Source: Bdellovibrio sp. (lineage in GTDB: Bacteria > Bdellovibrionota > UBA1018). From it: a stretch of DNA of 10,686 nucleotides. The stretch is from contig JACRAO010000056.1 of NCBI GenBank assembly GCA_016213345.1, positions 1-10,686 on the forward strand, written 5' to 3'. The translations under genes and the position numbers were made by a program. The notes under the pieces were generated by a model. That model was not told the DNA's origin, did not search any database, and worked only from the letters and a program-made list of their open reading frames with translations. Position 1 is the first letter of the stretch. Every line of letters starts with the position of its first letter. This document shows positions 1 to 6,586 of this stretch, one piece after another.

Positions 1-717
1 ATTTTAAAAAATATAGAAGACATTACTTTAGAACATATAAAAATCAAAACGCCATCACATGACAAAGGAATATGGGTTGATCTAATGACCGGACAAAAAA
101 CTGGCTTTTTTTTAGATCAGTCTTTTAATGTTCAGCTTGTTTTACAAATATTGAAAAAAAGTGCTTTAATGCAATTGTCTGAAGTAAAAATATTGGATCT
201 ATTTTCTTACGCGGGGCAATGGGGTACGGCTCTAGGCAGTATTTTTCCGTCACAAAACGTAACAATATGTGCAGCAGACGCTTCGGAGTTGGCATTAAAC
301 TTTGCCAAAGAAAATTTGAACATTTATAACTTGGCTAACACAATCATCAAGTGTGATCTTCTGAAGGATTTTGCTTCTTTAGAGCAAGCAGCATTTGATG
401 TTGTAATTTGTGATCCACCGGCATTGATTAAAAGTAGAAAACATATTTTTACAGGTCAAAAGGGTTATCTAAAACTAAACACTGATGCTCTAAAATGCGT
501 TAAGCCTGGTGGTTTTTTTATGACTTGTTCTTGTTCCCGTTTGCTTTCTGAAAATGATTTTTTTGAAATTCTCAATCATGCTTCGATAAAGGCTAAAAGA
601 TCTATCCAATGGATTGGACGAGGGGTGCAATCACCAGATCACCCCATTTTAGCTAGTTTTCCAGAAGGGCAGTATTTAAAATGTTGGATTGGTGTTGTTT
701 CTATGTCAAACTATTAA
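1..717 (+). CDS. RlmI-like class I SAM-dependent rRNA methyltransferase, 5' partial
   Basis: The reading frame is open from base 1, so the gene starts upstream of the window; 238 codons are visible. ATG 85 lies inside the conserved segment DLMTGQKTGFFLDQ (visible residues 27-40) and is not the real start. Motif I is D66-L-F-S-Y-A-G72, the catalytic-loop motif is D138-P-P140, and T-C176-S-C178-S follows a KPGG turn. The C-terminal DHP (213-215) and FPEGQYLKC block is typical of COG1092 proteins such as RlmI (23S rRNA m5C methyltransferase) and RlmK-like domains. The missing N-terminus would carry the PUA domain in RlmI. Substrate is inferred from family; the exact rRNA site is not shown. It ends 9 bp before the next gene, so it probably heads or belongs to the same operon. 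Confidence 0.85.
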   Translation: MLKNIEDITLEHIKIKTPSHDKGIWVDLMTGQKTGFFLDQSFNVQLVLQILKKSALMQLSEVKILDLFSYAGQWGTALGSIFPSQNVTICAADASELALNFAKENLNIYNLANTIIKCDLLKDFASLEQAAFDVVICDPPALIKSRKHIFTGQKGYLKLNTDALKCVKPGGFFMTCSCSRLLSENDFFEILNHASIKAKRSIQWIGRGVQSPDHPILASFPEGQYLKCWIGVVSMSNY

Positions 718-726
718 TATCAATAT

Positions 727-2019
727 ATGACGTGGACTTCTTATAAAGAAAAAATAAAACAGATTTCACAACGCATAGTAGAAGCCCAGAAACCTATACG
801 TATTTTAGATGCCATAAAATGGGATCCATCCATTGAACAGGCACTAATTGAAAGCAAGTTTCGTGAAATCCCCAAAGTAGATGCTGATTATTATTCGAAA
901 ATAGAATTAGGCTATGATCCACAAGAAAAAATTACAGAGTTTAGGGAACTTGAACAAGATATTGTAACCACCTTGGGCAAAGACGATGAATTGGGATTGC
1001 TTTTGAAAACAATTGTTCAAGAATATGCATTAGTAATTGAAATGATTTTAAACCGAGGCACTAAAAAATTTTGGGAATGCAGCAAAATACTCTATGGTTC
1101 ACCGAAAGATTTCTTTTTTGAAGACACAAATAGAATTATTGATTTAGGACAGTTGCTTTACTCAATTCTGTCCAGAATTGACGACACTGCACTTGGCTCT
1201 CATTTTGACGAAGATGTCGAAGCAGAAGAAGTTGTAAATATTCTGAATGAGAGATTTCGCGATTATTTTATAGATGACCCTGTTAGAGCCAAATTATCAG
1301 AAGGAATTGTTGCTGATGCCTCAGCAGGAAGTGATGTAGTGCGAATTAAAGAAGGATCAAAATTTTCAATAAGAGATGTTGATATACTCGAAGTTCACGA
1401 AGGATGGGTTCATGTTGGAACCACTCAAAACGGAAGTGCCCAGCATATTGCAAAATGGCTATCAAAAGGGCCACCCAGATGTTCTGCCACACAAGAAGGA
1501 CTAGCTGTACTAATGGAAATTTTTAGTTTTCGTAGCTATCCAAAAAGAGCACGACACATCAATGACCGTATTTTAGGCATTGATAAAGTCGAGGATGGTG
1601 CCAATATTTTAGAACTTATCGAATTTTATCGCACCGAAGGCTATTCAGAAGACGACTCCATGATGAGCGCCAAAAGAGTATTTCGCGGTGGCGTATTGGA
1701 TGGTGGAGCACCTTTTACAAAAGACATTGCTTATTGCAAAGGGTTTATTCAAAATTATAATTTTATGAGAGCTGCCATTAGATCTGCATGGCCACAGCTA
1801 ATTCCTTTTCTGTTTGTGGGCAAACTAAATGTGGACGATGTTCCATTGCTATATCAAAAATATAAAGAAGGAATAATTGATTCGCCGCGATATGTGCCTC
1901 CACAGTTTAGTGATTTAAATGGAATTGTAGTTTGGTTAAGTTTTTCCAGTTTTTTAAATTTGGTAGACATGAAAAGTATTCAAGAGCATTATGATAAATT
2001 ATTTGAGAGGTACTTATGA
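727..2019 (+). CDS. DUF1704 / QEGLA-motif protein, putative HExxxH zinc carboxypeptidase
   Basis: This 430-residue soluble protein has no signal peptide or membrane segment. It carries the family signature H224-E-G-W-V-H229 (HExxxH) followed by C-S-A-T-Q256-E257-G-L-A260, then R317-V-F-R-G-G322 and P329-F-T-K-D333. These are the hallmarks of DUF1704, annotated in bacteria as 'flavohemoglobin expression-modulating QEGLA motif protein'. From family knowledge, the same domain in eukaryotes (MATCAP/KIAA0895 proteins) is a zinc tyrosine carboxypeptidase, with the HExxxH histidines and a downstream Glu as ligands. By analogy H224, H229 and E257 would bind zinc and E225 would be the catalytic base. 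The bacterial substrate is unknown to me. No clear Shine-Dalgarno precedes ATG 727, so translation may depend on the gene upstream. Its stop overlaps the next start (ATGA). Confidence 0.85.
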   Translation: MTWTSYKEKIKQISQRIVEAQKPIRILDAIKWDPSIEQALIESKFREIPKVDADYYSKIELGYDPQEKITEFRELEQDIVTTLGKDDELGLLLKTIVQEYALVIEMILNRGTKKFWECSKILYGSPKDFFFEDTNRIIDLGQLLYSILSRIDDTALGSHFDEDVEAEEVVNILNERFRDYFIDDPVRAKLSEGIVADASAGSDVVRIKEGSKFSIRDVDILEVHEGWVHVGTTQNGSAQHIAKWLSKGPPRCSATQEGLAVLMEIFSFRSYPKRARHINDRILGIDKVEDGANILELIEFYRTEGYSEDDSMMSAKRVFRGGVLDGGAPFTKDIAYCKGFIQNYNFMRAAIRSAWPQLIPFLFVGKLNVDDVPLLYQKYKEGIIDSPRYVPPQFSDLNGIVVWLSFSSFLNLVDMKSIQEHYDKLFERYL

Positions 2020-2819
2020 AGCTCTATGCAAATGCAATTTTGATAATTTTTATGGTGTCTAGATTTTGTTTTTCTGCAGTACCACTGGCTACAGTTAACG
2101 GAAAGGTTATTACAGAACAAGACTTAGAACAAGCTCTTGAAGGCATGCAGGAAGGACACAAAAAAAACATTTTAAGTGATCGCATGTCTCGTGAGCAGCT
2201 ATTGATGAGCGTTATAGAACAAGAGCTTTTGGTAAAAAAAGCAGTAGAAAAGAAATTTGATCAAACAGATGAATATAAAAGAGCAATGGAAGGTTTCAGA
2301 AAAAAATTTTTAGGAGAGCTTTTACTGCAAAAGGAGCTTGGCGCAAAAGTAACCCAAAAGGCTTTAAAATCATATTATGATGATCACAAAAGGAGATACA
2401 CCACGGATTCGTATCACATTCAGCATATTTTACTTTCTACGCTTGAGGAAGCAAAAGAGATTGCAAAGAAAGTCAAAGAACCCGAAGCAGATTTTCAAGC
2501 TATGGCCGAAAAACACTCCAAGGACCCTTCAGCAAAAAACAATAGGGGTGATTTGGGCTTTATGGATATCAATAGTCCTTTTGTTACAAGTTTTAAGGAT
2601 GCTGTGATCGGAGCAACAAAAGGGAAAATTTTAGGCCCGGTAAAAACAGCATTTGGTTATCACATAATTAAGATAATAGAGCGTAAAGATGGCAGAAAAC
2701 TAAACTATGACGAAGTTGAGTATCTGATTCAAAACGAGCTTAAAAAACAACTTCGAGATGACTATTTGGACGAACTCAGAGAAAAAGCAAAAATAGAGTA
2801 TTCGGCACCTAAGAAGTAA
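2016..2819 (+). CDS. Secreted parvulin-type peptidyl-prolyl cis-trans isomerase (PpiC/SurA-like)
   Basis: This 267-residue protein begins with a Sec signal peptide (hydrophobic residues 5-15, likely cleavage near SAVPLA at 20-22). An N-terminal chaperone-like helical region starts with ATVNGKVITEQDLEQ, as in SurA/PrsA-type proteins. One parvulin rotamase domain spans about residues 133-222: YHIQHILL (133-140), the AEKHSKDPSAKNNRGDLGF loop, and F213-G-Y-H-I-I-K-I220. It should assist folding of exported proteins in the periplasm. It is shorter than SurA, which has two parvulin domains. The start overlaps the DUF1704 stop by 4 bp and has a GAGAGG ribosome site at 2005-2010, so the two are probably translationally coupled. 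A lipoprotein cysteine is not evident. Confidence 0.9.
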   Translation: MKLYANAILIIFMVSRFCFSAVPLATVNGKVITEQDLEQALEGMQEGHKKNILSDRMSREQLLMSVIEQELLVKKAVEKKFDQTDEYKRAMEGFRKKFLGELLLQKELGAKVTQKALKSYYDDHKRRYTTDSYHIQHILLSTLEEAKEIAKKVKEPEADFQAMAEKHSKDPSAKNNRGDLGFMDINSPFVTSFKDAVIGATKGKILGPVKTAFGYHIIKIIERKDGRKLNYDEVEYLIQNELKKQLRDDYLDELREKAKIEYSAPKK

Positions 2820-2920
2820 GAGCAGAAATCTGTTCTCCGTTACTGTTACCGAATTGTTACTGTAAGCTCTTTATCACATTAACTAATCAATATTAAAGAA
2901 TATTTAAGCACAATCAATAG

Positions 2921-2949
2921 TTGACATAAATAGTCATAAATGCTAGATT
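2921..2949 (+). promoter_or_regulatory. Strong sigma-70-type promoter with extended -10
   Basis: TTGACA (2921-2926) is a perfect -35 box. A 17-bp spacer separates it from TAGATT (2944-2949), with TGC just upstream as an extended -10. The start of transcription would be near 2956, giving a leader of about 65 nt before the deacetylase-like gene at 3021. The spacer holds a tandem CATAAAT (2925-2931 and 2935-2941) spaced exactly 10 bp, one helical turn, which could be a regulator site. Confidence 0.7.
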
Positions 2950-2985
2950 AACTAAGTTCTTTTTAAGAGAGAGAAGCAACACAGT

Positions 2986-3039
2986 GTCGCACAAAAAGTG
3001 GACCGCTACTAAGGAGAACGATGTTAAGTCGCACAAAAA
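2986..3039 (+). repeat. 12-bp direct repeat GTCGCACAAAAA in the leader and first codons
   Basis: GTCGCACAAAAA occurs at 2986-2997 and again at 3028-3039, 42 bp apart. The first copy is in the predicted 5' leader and the second covers codons 3-7 of the gene starting at 3021. The ribosome site AAGGAG (3011-3016) lies between them. Function unknown; it may be a relic of a small duplication or a paired regulatory site. Confidence 0.6.
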
Positions 3040-4298
3040 TAGAAGTTGGATTAGGACTTTTATTACTCAGTATCCTAATTTATCAAAACCTTGAAAAACA
3101 TAGCACCTTTAGCGTACGCCAAGACCCTGTCGAAAAATCTTTTAATCTAAAAACTCAAATCGAAGAAGATTTACAAAAAGCCCTTTATATCAACAAAACA
3201 TCTCCGGACTACGCAACATGGAAACAAAGCGAATACTCAACAGAAGATGTATTTAAAAATATTCTAGCCATGAAATCAAAAGAAGGATGGAAAGTGCTTT
3301 GTCATAGTATTTTAAAATTAAAACCCGAAGACTTGGTTTTTTTCACGCAGGAAATCGCCCGCCCAGAATACCAAAAATACCTGCCTGAGTCTTGTTTGTG
3401 GGAATCGAAAACCCACACTCAAGACTCACAAGACTTTGAACAGATATCTCAATCTAATGTAAAAAAACAAATCCATTTATATTTCAGTCCATTTGAAAAA
3501 CGGTTTCTTATCAATACAACTAAAAATAAACAGAAAAAAACTTTTTTCAACCATGTACAAATTACGGTTAATCCATATCAAGATCCTCTTTTCATAAAAG
3601 GCAATTTAAAACAAAACGAATTTGCCCTAACCTTTGCGATCAGATCTCCACTGAATGCGCATAAAGAACGCATATTACACCAAATGTTAAAAACTTTTTC
3701 TAAAAATCAAATTTTCACCACATTCTTTACTACAGAAAAAGAAATCCTAGAAAATCCCTCTCTCTTCTTCGAAATTCTAAGCTACGGACACTCAATTGGT
3801 ATTTTAAACTATACGAAGAACAACGCTCCTTCCATCTCAGTTCGAGACACTGAAAAGCAAACCTTAAAAACAAAAAAAATGGTTTTAGAAATGCTGAAAA
3901 CAAAACACACTCTCTGGCGCCGCTCAGCTAGAGAGACTTTTTATTATCAAATCCCGCCTATTATAAGTTTTGATACCAATGATGCTCCAGATAAGTTACA
4001 CACAATGTTAAGAAAAAATGGTCTAATATGGCTAAGCTGGAATATTGATGCCAACGACTGGAAACTAAGAAACCCGAAAACTCTCTTTAAACATCTTTTA
4101 TCTGAAATGGAAAATAACGGCAAAGGCGTCATTCGCTTTCAGGATATAAACGAACAGACCGCTATTATCTTACCAAAACTTTTGAATGAATTTAAAAAGA
4201 AAGAATACAAAAACGTAAGTTTTTTAACACATCCCAGTGTAATTTCCAAAAACACACCTCCCACAACTACGAAGCACTTGATTACTCGTATACCTTAA
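3021..4298 (+). CDS. Membrane-anchored NodB-type polysaccharide deacetylase homologue, probably catalytically dead
   Basis: This 425-residue protein has an N-terminal signal anchor (residues about 8-22, GLGLLLLSILIYQ) and a region of about 170 residues with no recognised domain. A C-terminal region (about 198-405) follows the NodB order. FALTFAIRSP (201-210) stands where TFDDGP is expected. GHSIGILNYTK (256-266) stands where GHEIGNHTWSH is expected, so both metal histidines become L262 and K266. Q310-I-P-P313 replaces RPPxG. W340-N-I-D343-x-x-D346-W347 is kept. V-I-R-F373-Q374-D375 replaces LLHD, so the catalytic His is Gln. The fold is inferred from this colinear pattern. The family removes acetyl groups from peptidoglycan or glycans, but this copy lacks the Asp and His residues needed. 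ATG 3021 is supported by AAGGAG 4 nt upstream. It has its own promoter and no operon partner. It could instead be a highly diverged enzyme with other ligands. Confidence 0.7.
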   Translation: MLSRTKIEVGLGLLLLSILIYQNLEKHSTFSVRQDPVEKSFNLKTQIEEDLQKALYINKTSPDYATWKQSEYSTEDVFKNILAMKSKEGWKVLCHSILKLKPEDLVFFTQEIARPEYQKYLPESCLWESKTHTQDSQDFEQISQSNVKKQIHLYFSPFEKRFLINTTKNKQKKTFFNHVQITVNPYQDPLFIKGNLKQNEFALTFAIRSPLNAHKERILHQMLKTFSKNQIFTTFFTTEKEILENPSLFFEILSYGHSIGILNYTKNNAPSISVRDTEKQTLKTKKMVLEMLKTKHTLWRRSARETFYYQIPPIISFDTNDAPDKLHTMLRKNGLIWLSWNIDANDWKLRNPKTLFKHLLSEMENNGKGVIRFQDINEQTAIILPKLLNEFKKKEYKNVSFLTHPSVISKNTPPTTTKHLITRIP

Positions 4299-4304
4299 AT
4301 CATC

Positions 4305-5513
4305 TTAAATAACCCACCAAACTGGCATTGATGCAATTTGTGGGGATAGTATTCGTGGTTTTCCATCAGAACAAATAATGAGCACTTTAGATTGAGAGTG
4401 ATGCCTCAAAAAACTCTTAGCACTTGCAATAGAACTCGGTAGCGGATCGGAGTCAGGGTTTGCAATTAAGCCTAAAGTGCCGTAACGAGTTTTAATTCCA
4501 AAAGGGACAAAAGCTCCGCCTCTTGTCTTGAATTGAAAAAACTGAGGTATACTCTCAGGACGGTATCTAAATTGTGGTAGTACACATGAATGAATCAACC
4601 GAACTATAGTTTTTTGATCCATTTGTTGTACAAAGCCAATCCTGCTAAGCAAAAATGAGACAAATCCCTGGTCTTCAAAATAAAAGGTGGGTGTATTAAG
4701 CCCTCCGGACGCTGGCAAAGTCCGTATCAAAAAAATGCCCTCAAGAGCAAAAAGCAGTCGTTTTAGTGTAAGTGCTGAAATTCGTGTTTTTCTGGATAAA
4801 CTGGCATATTCAAATGGCTCTCCTTGAGCTTCTGCTAATACGATAACCAGATTTTTTAGTGTTGGATAAGGAATTGATGTTTCAACAATGAGTCTTAAAT
4901 CGCGGTCTAATACTGTTTCGAGATGATCTGCCCATTTCTTAAGCCTAATTTCTGGTGATCTAAAAAAGCAAATTCCAGGAAGTCCACCAGTGTCAAGATA
5001 GTAGAGTAAGTTTGTTTTGGTCATTGTTGCATGCGGACAATGCTGAGCTAAAATCTTTTCTAAAGAGCCTTGCAATATTTTTAACACCAAATCCGGGAGT
5101 GGCCGTCTGTAAATTTCACTTATAGTTAACGGGTATACTTCGACGTTTGCAATGCGGCCAGTCAGTGATTCCTTAATGGCTTTTCTGCTGCTAAATCTAA
5201 CAGAACCAGTTAATAAAAATTGGCCAGGTTTTTTGTTAATACGTACATGGTCTTTGAGGCTTGGAAATATTGCATGACAAAGTTGGCATTCATCAATAGT
5301 AAAAGGTGATTTATGGCCAAGTAGATAATTTATTGGATCCAAGAAAGCTTTTCTCAGCTGAATTTCGTTATCAAAAGTAATGTATTCGTTTCCAATCTTA
5401 GAAACTAACGTAGTTTTTCCAACCTGTCTATGACCAATTACACCCACTATTGCACTATAAGTAAGTGCTTTGCGAATATGTGGTTCTACATATCGTAATC
5501 GTTGATGAGGCAT
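4305..5513 (-). CDS. AAA_14 / DUF4143 family P-loop ATPase
   Basis: This 402-residue protein begins with an ATPase domain: Walker A G27-H-R-Q-V-G-K33-T-T35, Walker B F-T-I-D74-E75-C-Q, and a sensor-like LLTGS (100-104). These are typical of the AAA_14 plus DUF4143 'ATP-binding protein' family. YYLDTGGLPG marks the DUF4143 part, followed by a winged-helix-like region (LSRKTRISALTLKRLLFALEG) and a C-terminal nuclease-like region. In many members that last region carries E-x-D and E-x-K residues of a PD-(D/E)xK-like fold; here the matching stretches read GGAFVPFGI (332-340) and GLIAN (348-352), without the acids. The cellular role of the family is not established. GGAGT (5525-5529 on this strand) is 11 nt before the start. 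It is convergent with the deacetylase-like gene, with only 6 bp between stop codons. Such genes are often accessory and patchily distributed. Confidence 0.85.
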   Translation of the reverse strand: MPHQRLRYVEPHIRKALTYSAIVGVIGHRQVGKTTLVSKIGNEYITFDNEIQLRKAFLDPINYLLGHKSPFTIDECQLCHAIFPSLKDHVRINKKPGQFLLTGSVRFSSRKAIKESLTGRIANVEVYPLTISEIYRRPLPDLVLKILQGSLEKILAQHCPHATMTKTNLLYYLDTGGLPGICFFRSPEIRLKKWADHLETVLDRDLRLIVETSIPYPTLKNLVIVLAEAQGEPFEYASLSRKTRISALTLKRLLFALEGIFLIRTLPASGGLNTPTFYFEDQGFVSFLLSRIGFVQQMDQKTIVRLIHSCVLPQFRYRPESIPQFFQFKTRGGAFVPFGIKTRYGTLGLIANPDSDPLPSSIASAKSFLRHHSQSKVLIICSDGKPRILSPQIASMPVWWVI

Positions 5514-5537
5514 TGAGAAAATTTACTCCTTAATATG

Positions 5538-5552
5538 TATTGTAATACAATA
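5538..5552. promoter_or_regulatory. 15-bp perfect palindrome upstream of the ATPase gene
   Basis: TATTGTAATACAATA is a perfect inverted repeat (7-bp arms, one central base), centred about 32 bp upstream of the ATPase start codon. On the minus strand the palindrome contains TACAAT (5539-5544), a plausible -10 box, so a protein bound here would block this promoter. It is therefore an operator candidate, or a chance A+T-rich palindrome. Confidence 0.45.
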
Positions 5553-5555
5553 ATC

Positions 5556-5602
5556 CCCTCCTGTCCAACTCGAACCCCCCCCTTATATTTTAGACAGGAG
5601 GG
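5556..5602. repeat. GC-rich 10-bp inverted repeat enclosing a C8 tract
   Basis: CCCTCCTGTC (5556-5565) and GACAGGAGGG (5593-5602) are perfect inverted repeats around a 27-nt loop. The right arm directly follows the stop codon of the minus-strand methyltransferase gene. The stem could end or pause that transcript, although no U-run follows. The loop contains eight consecutive C residues (5575-5582), striking in so A+T-rich a region. Confidence 0.55.
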
Positions 5603-6190
5603 CTATTGCTTACGCGCTACTAAACTAGCAATCGCTTCTTTTCCATTATTTGTTTCACGATAAACTAAAATCTCAAAATCCTTAAAAGCTTCCCTCAGCT
5701 CTCCTATTTTTAATAAATAATCCTTAGGTATACGCTGCCCTTCTTTGTTTTTAAGCTGCTCCTCAGTATAAGTTTCAAAAACTACAATCCCGCCTTTTTT
5801 AAGCCCCTTTTTTATCTGTGGGAATAGCGAACGCTGAAGATAATAAAAATTCATTATCACCTCATAATAATCTGATTTAATTGTATAAGTATTTAGATCA
5901 GCATTAATGGCCAAAAGCTTGCTTGTAACATTATTATCTCGAGCAAGCATTTTGGCTTTTTGCAGTGCCACCTCAGAAATATCTACACCCTCTACAATAA
6001 AACCCTTCTTGGCTAAATAAATGGCATTCCTGCCCTCACCCATTGCAATATCCAATGCCTTGCCAACAGGAAGCAAGTTGACATGTTCCTTTAAAAATAA
6101 AGCCGGTTCCTTACCAAAAATGTATGTCTTTGTTTTATACTTTTTGTCCCATTGTGAGCGATCCTCTTCTGAGTCATCGCCAGTAACCAT
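5603..6190 (-). CDS. Class I SAM-dependent methyltransferase (TehB/Methyltransf_25-like)
   Basis: This is a 195-residue protein with the start chosen at ATG 6190. The family hallmark W14-D-x-x-Y18, Y-I-F-G26-x-E28-P29 and LP-x-GKALDIAMGEGRNAIYLA (about 40-60) is followed by V-E-G-V-D70-I-S, the acidic residue that holds the SAM ribose. A later LKKGGIVVFETYT is the usual strand before the substrate loop. These proteins methylate small molecules; the substrate here is unknown. The frame stays open to 6307 and 6421, but those longer forms run into or over tatA on the other strand, and family members start shortly before the W-D motif. GGA sits 7 nt before ATG 6190. A hydrophobic start at 6307 (a signal-like 39-residue extension) is possible but less likely. 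It is divergent from tatA. Confidence 0.82.
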   Translation of the reverse strand: MVTGDDSEEDRSQWDKKYKTKTYIFGKEPALFLKEHVNLLPVGKALDIAMGEGRNAIYLAKKGFIVEGVDISEVALQKAKMLARDNNVTSKLLAINADLNTYTIKSDYYEVIMNFYYLQRSLFPQIKKGLKKGGIVVFETYTEEQLKNKEGQRIPKDYLLKIGELREAFKDFEILVYRETNNGKEAIASLVARKQ

Positions 6191-6270
6191 CTGATATTCC
6201 GTCTTTCCCCTGGAGCGGGTTTCATCAGAAAAACAAGTAAAATTAATAGTAAATGACCATAATAAAGAAA

Positions 6271-6299
6271 TTGACAAAATTTCTAGACATTTATATATA
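6271..6299 (+). promoter_or_regulatory. tatA promoter placed for a leaderless transcript
   Basis: A perfect -35 TTGACA (6271-6276) is followed after 17 bp by TATATA (6294-6299). The expected transcription start, about 7 nt beyond the -10, falls at the A of the tatA ATG (6306). No Shine-Dalgarno is present upstream of that ATG. The overlapping complement TTGTCA could serve as the -35 of the divergent methyltransferase gene. Confidence 0.6.
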
Positions 6300-6305
6300 T
6301 ACAGC

Positions 6306-6539
6306 ATGTTTGGTATTTCAGGCGAACATCTTTTGATTTTAGGCATAGTGCTCCTTATTTTTGGTCCAAAAAGATTACCAGAGTTAGGTAACACTTTAGG
6401 CAAAGCTATCAAAAATTTCAAGGATGCAATTTCAGGTGTCGAAGAAGCTCAGTTCAAAAGATTAGGTGAAGATCAAAAGCCCAAAGAAACTCTACAGACT
6501 GGGGTTTCTCCTGATACCACAACTACTGAGAAAAAATAA
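6306..6539 (+). CDS. tatA: Sec-independent (Tat) translocase subunit TatA
   Basis: This 77-residue protein has a single N-terminal membrane helix (about 4-19), the hinge F19-G-P-K-R23, an amphipathic helix LPELGNTLGKAIKNFKDAISG (24-44), and a charged, Thr-rich tail. This is the TatA/TatE pattern, normal in length. TatA oligomers form the pathway for folded proteins crossing the inner membrane, together with TatC, which is not in this window. E7 in the membrane segment occurs in many single TatA-type proteins. MFGI is the conserved start. No Shine-Dalgarno precedes it. The last codons and the stop lie in a sequence that is repeated at 8285-8331. Confidence 0.95.
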   Translation: MFGISGEHLLILGIVLLIFGPKRLPELGNTLGKAIKNFKDAISGVEEAQFKRLGEDQKPKETLQTGVSPDTTTTEKK

Positions 6540-6575
6540 AACAAATAGACAATTAAATCTCATTATGTCATTTTC
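6529..6575 (+). repeat. Direct repeat A, copy 1 (tatA 3' end)
   Basis: The 47 bases from the end of tatA (last two Lys codons and stop) into the following gap match 8285-8331 with one difference (A6565 versus G8321). It lies just before the fkbM gene. Together with repeat B it marks the edges of a rearrangement. Confidence 0.95.
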
Positions 6576-6586
6576 AACTTGTCTTT

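Noticed and set aside
2818..2871. Possible terminator after the isomerase gene (AGAGCAG-AAAT-CTGTTCT hairpin, outer AAGAGC/GCTCTT pairing, GTTACTGT repeated)
   Set aside because: The stem has a G-U pair, is not GC-rich and has no U-run, so I do not call it a terminator.
2984..3094. Possible 36-codon upstream ORF from GTG 2984 overlapping the start of the deacetylase-like gene
   Set aside because: Only a weak purine stretch precedes it, and the peptide resembles nothing I know; the AAGGAG site clearly serves ATG 3021.
4294..4310. CTTAAAT repeated around the two convergent stop codons
   Set aside because: Seven A+T-rich bases twice in 17 bp is easily chance, and no hairpin forms.
5571..5600. 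Minus-strand GGTTCGAGTT resembling a tRNA T-loop, with a possible tRNA 3' end or att site
   Set aside because: The flanking bases do not form the 5-bp T-stem, and no acceptor, D or anticodon arms can be found.
6191..6421. Longer minus-strand methyltransferase starting at 6307 or 6421
   Set aside because: The 6421 form is antisense to tatA. The 6307 form leaves no spacing for promoters of either gene, and the family begins close to the WDxxY motif. A signal-like extension from 6307 cannot be fully excluded.
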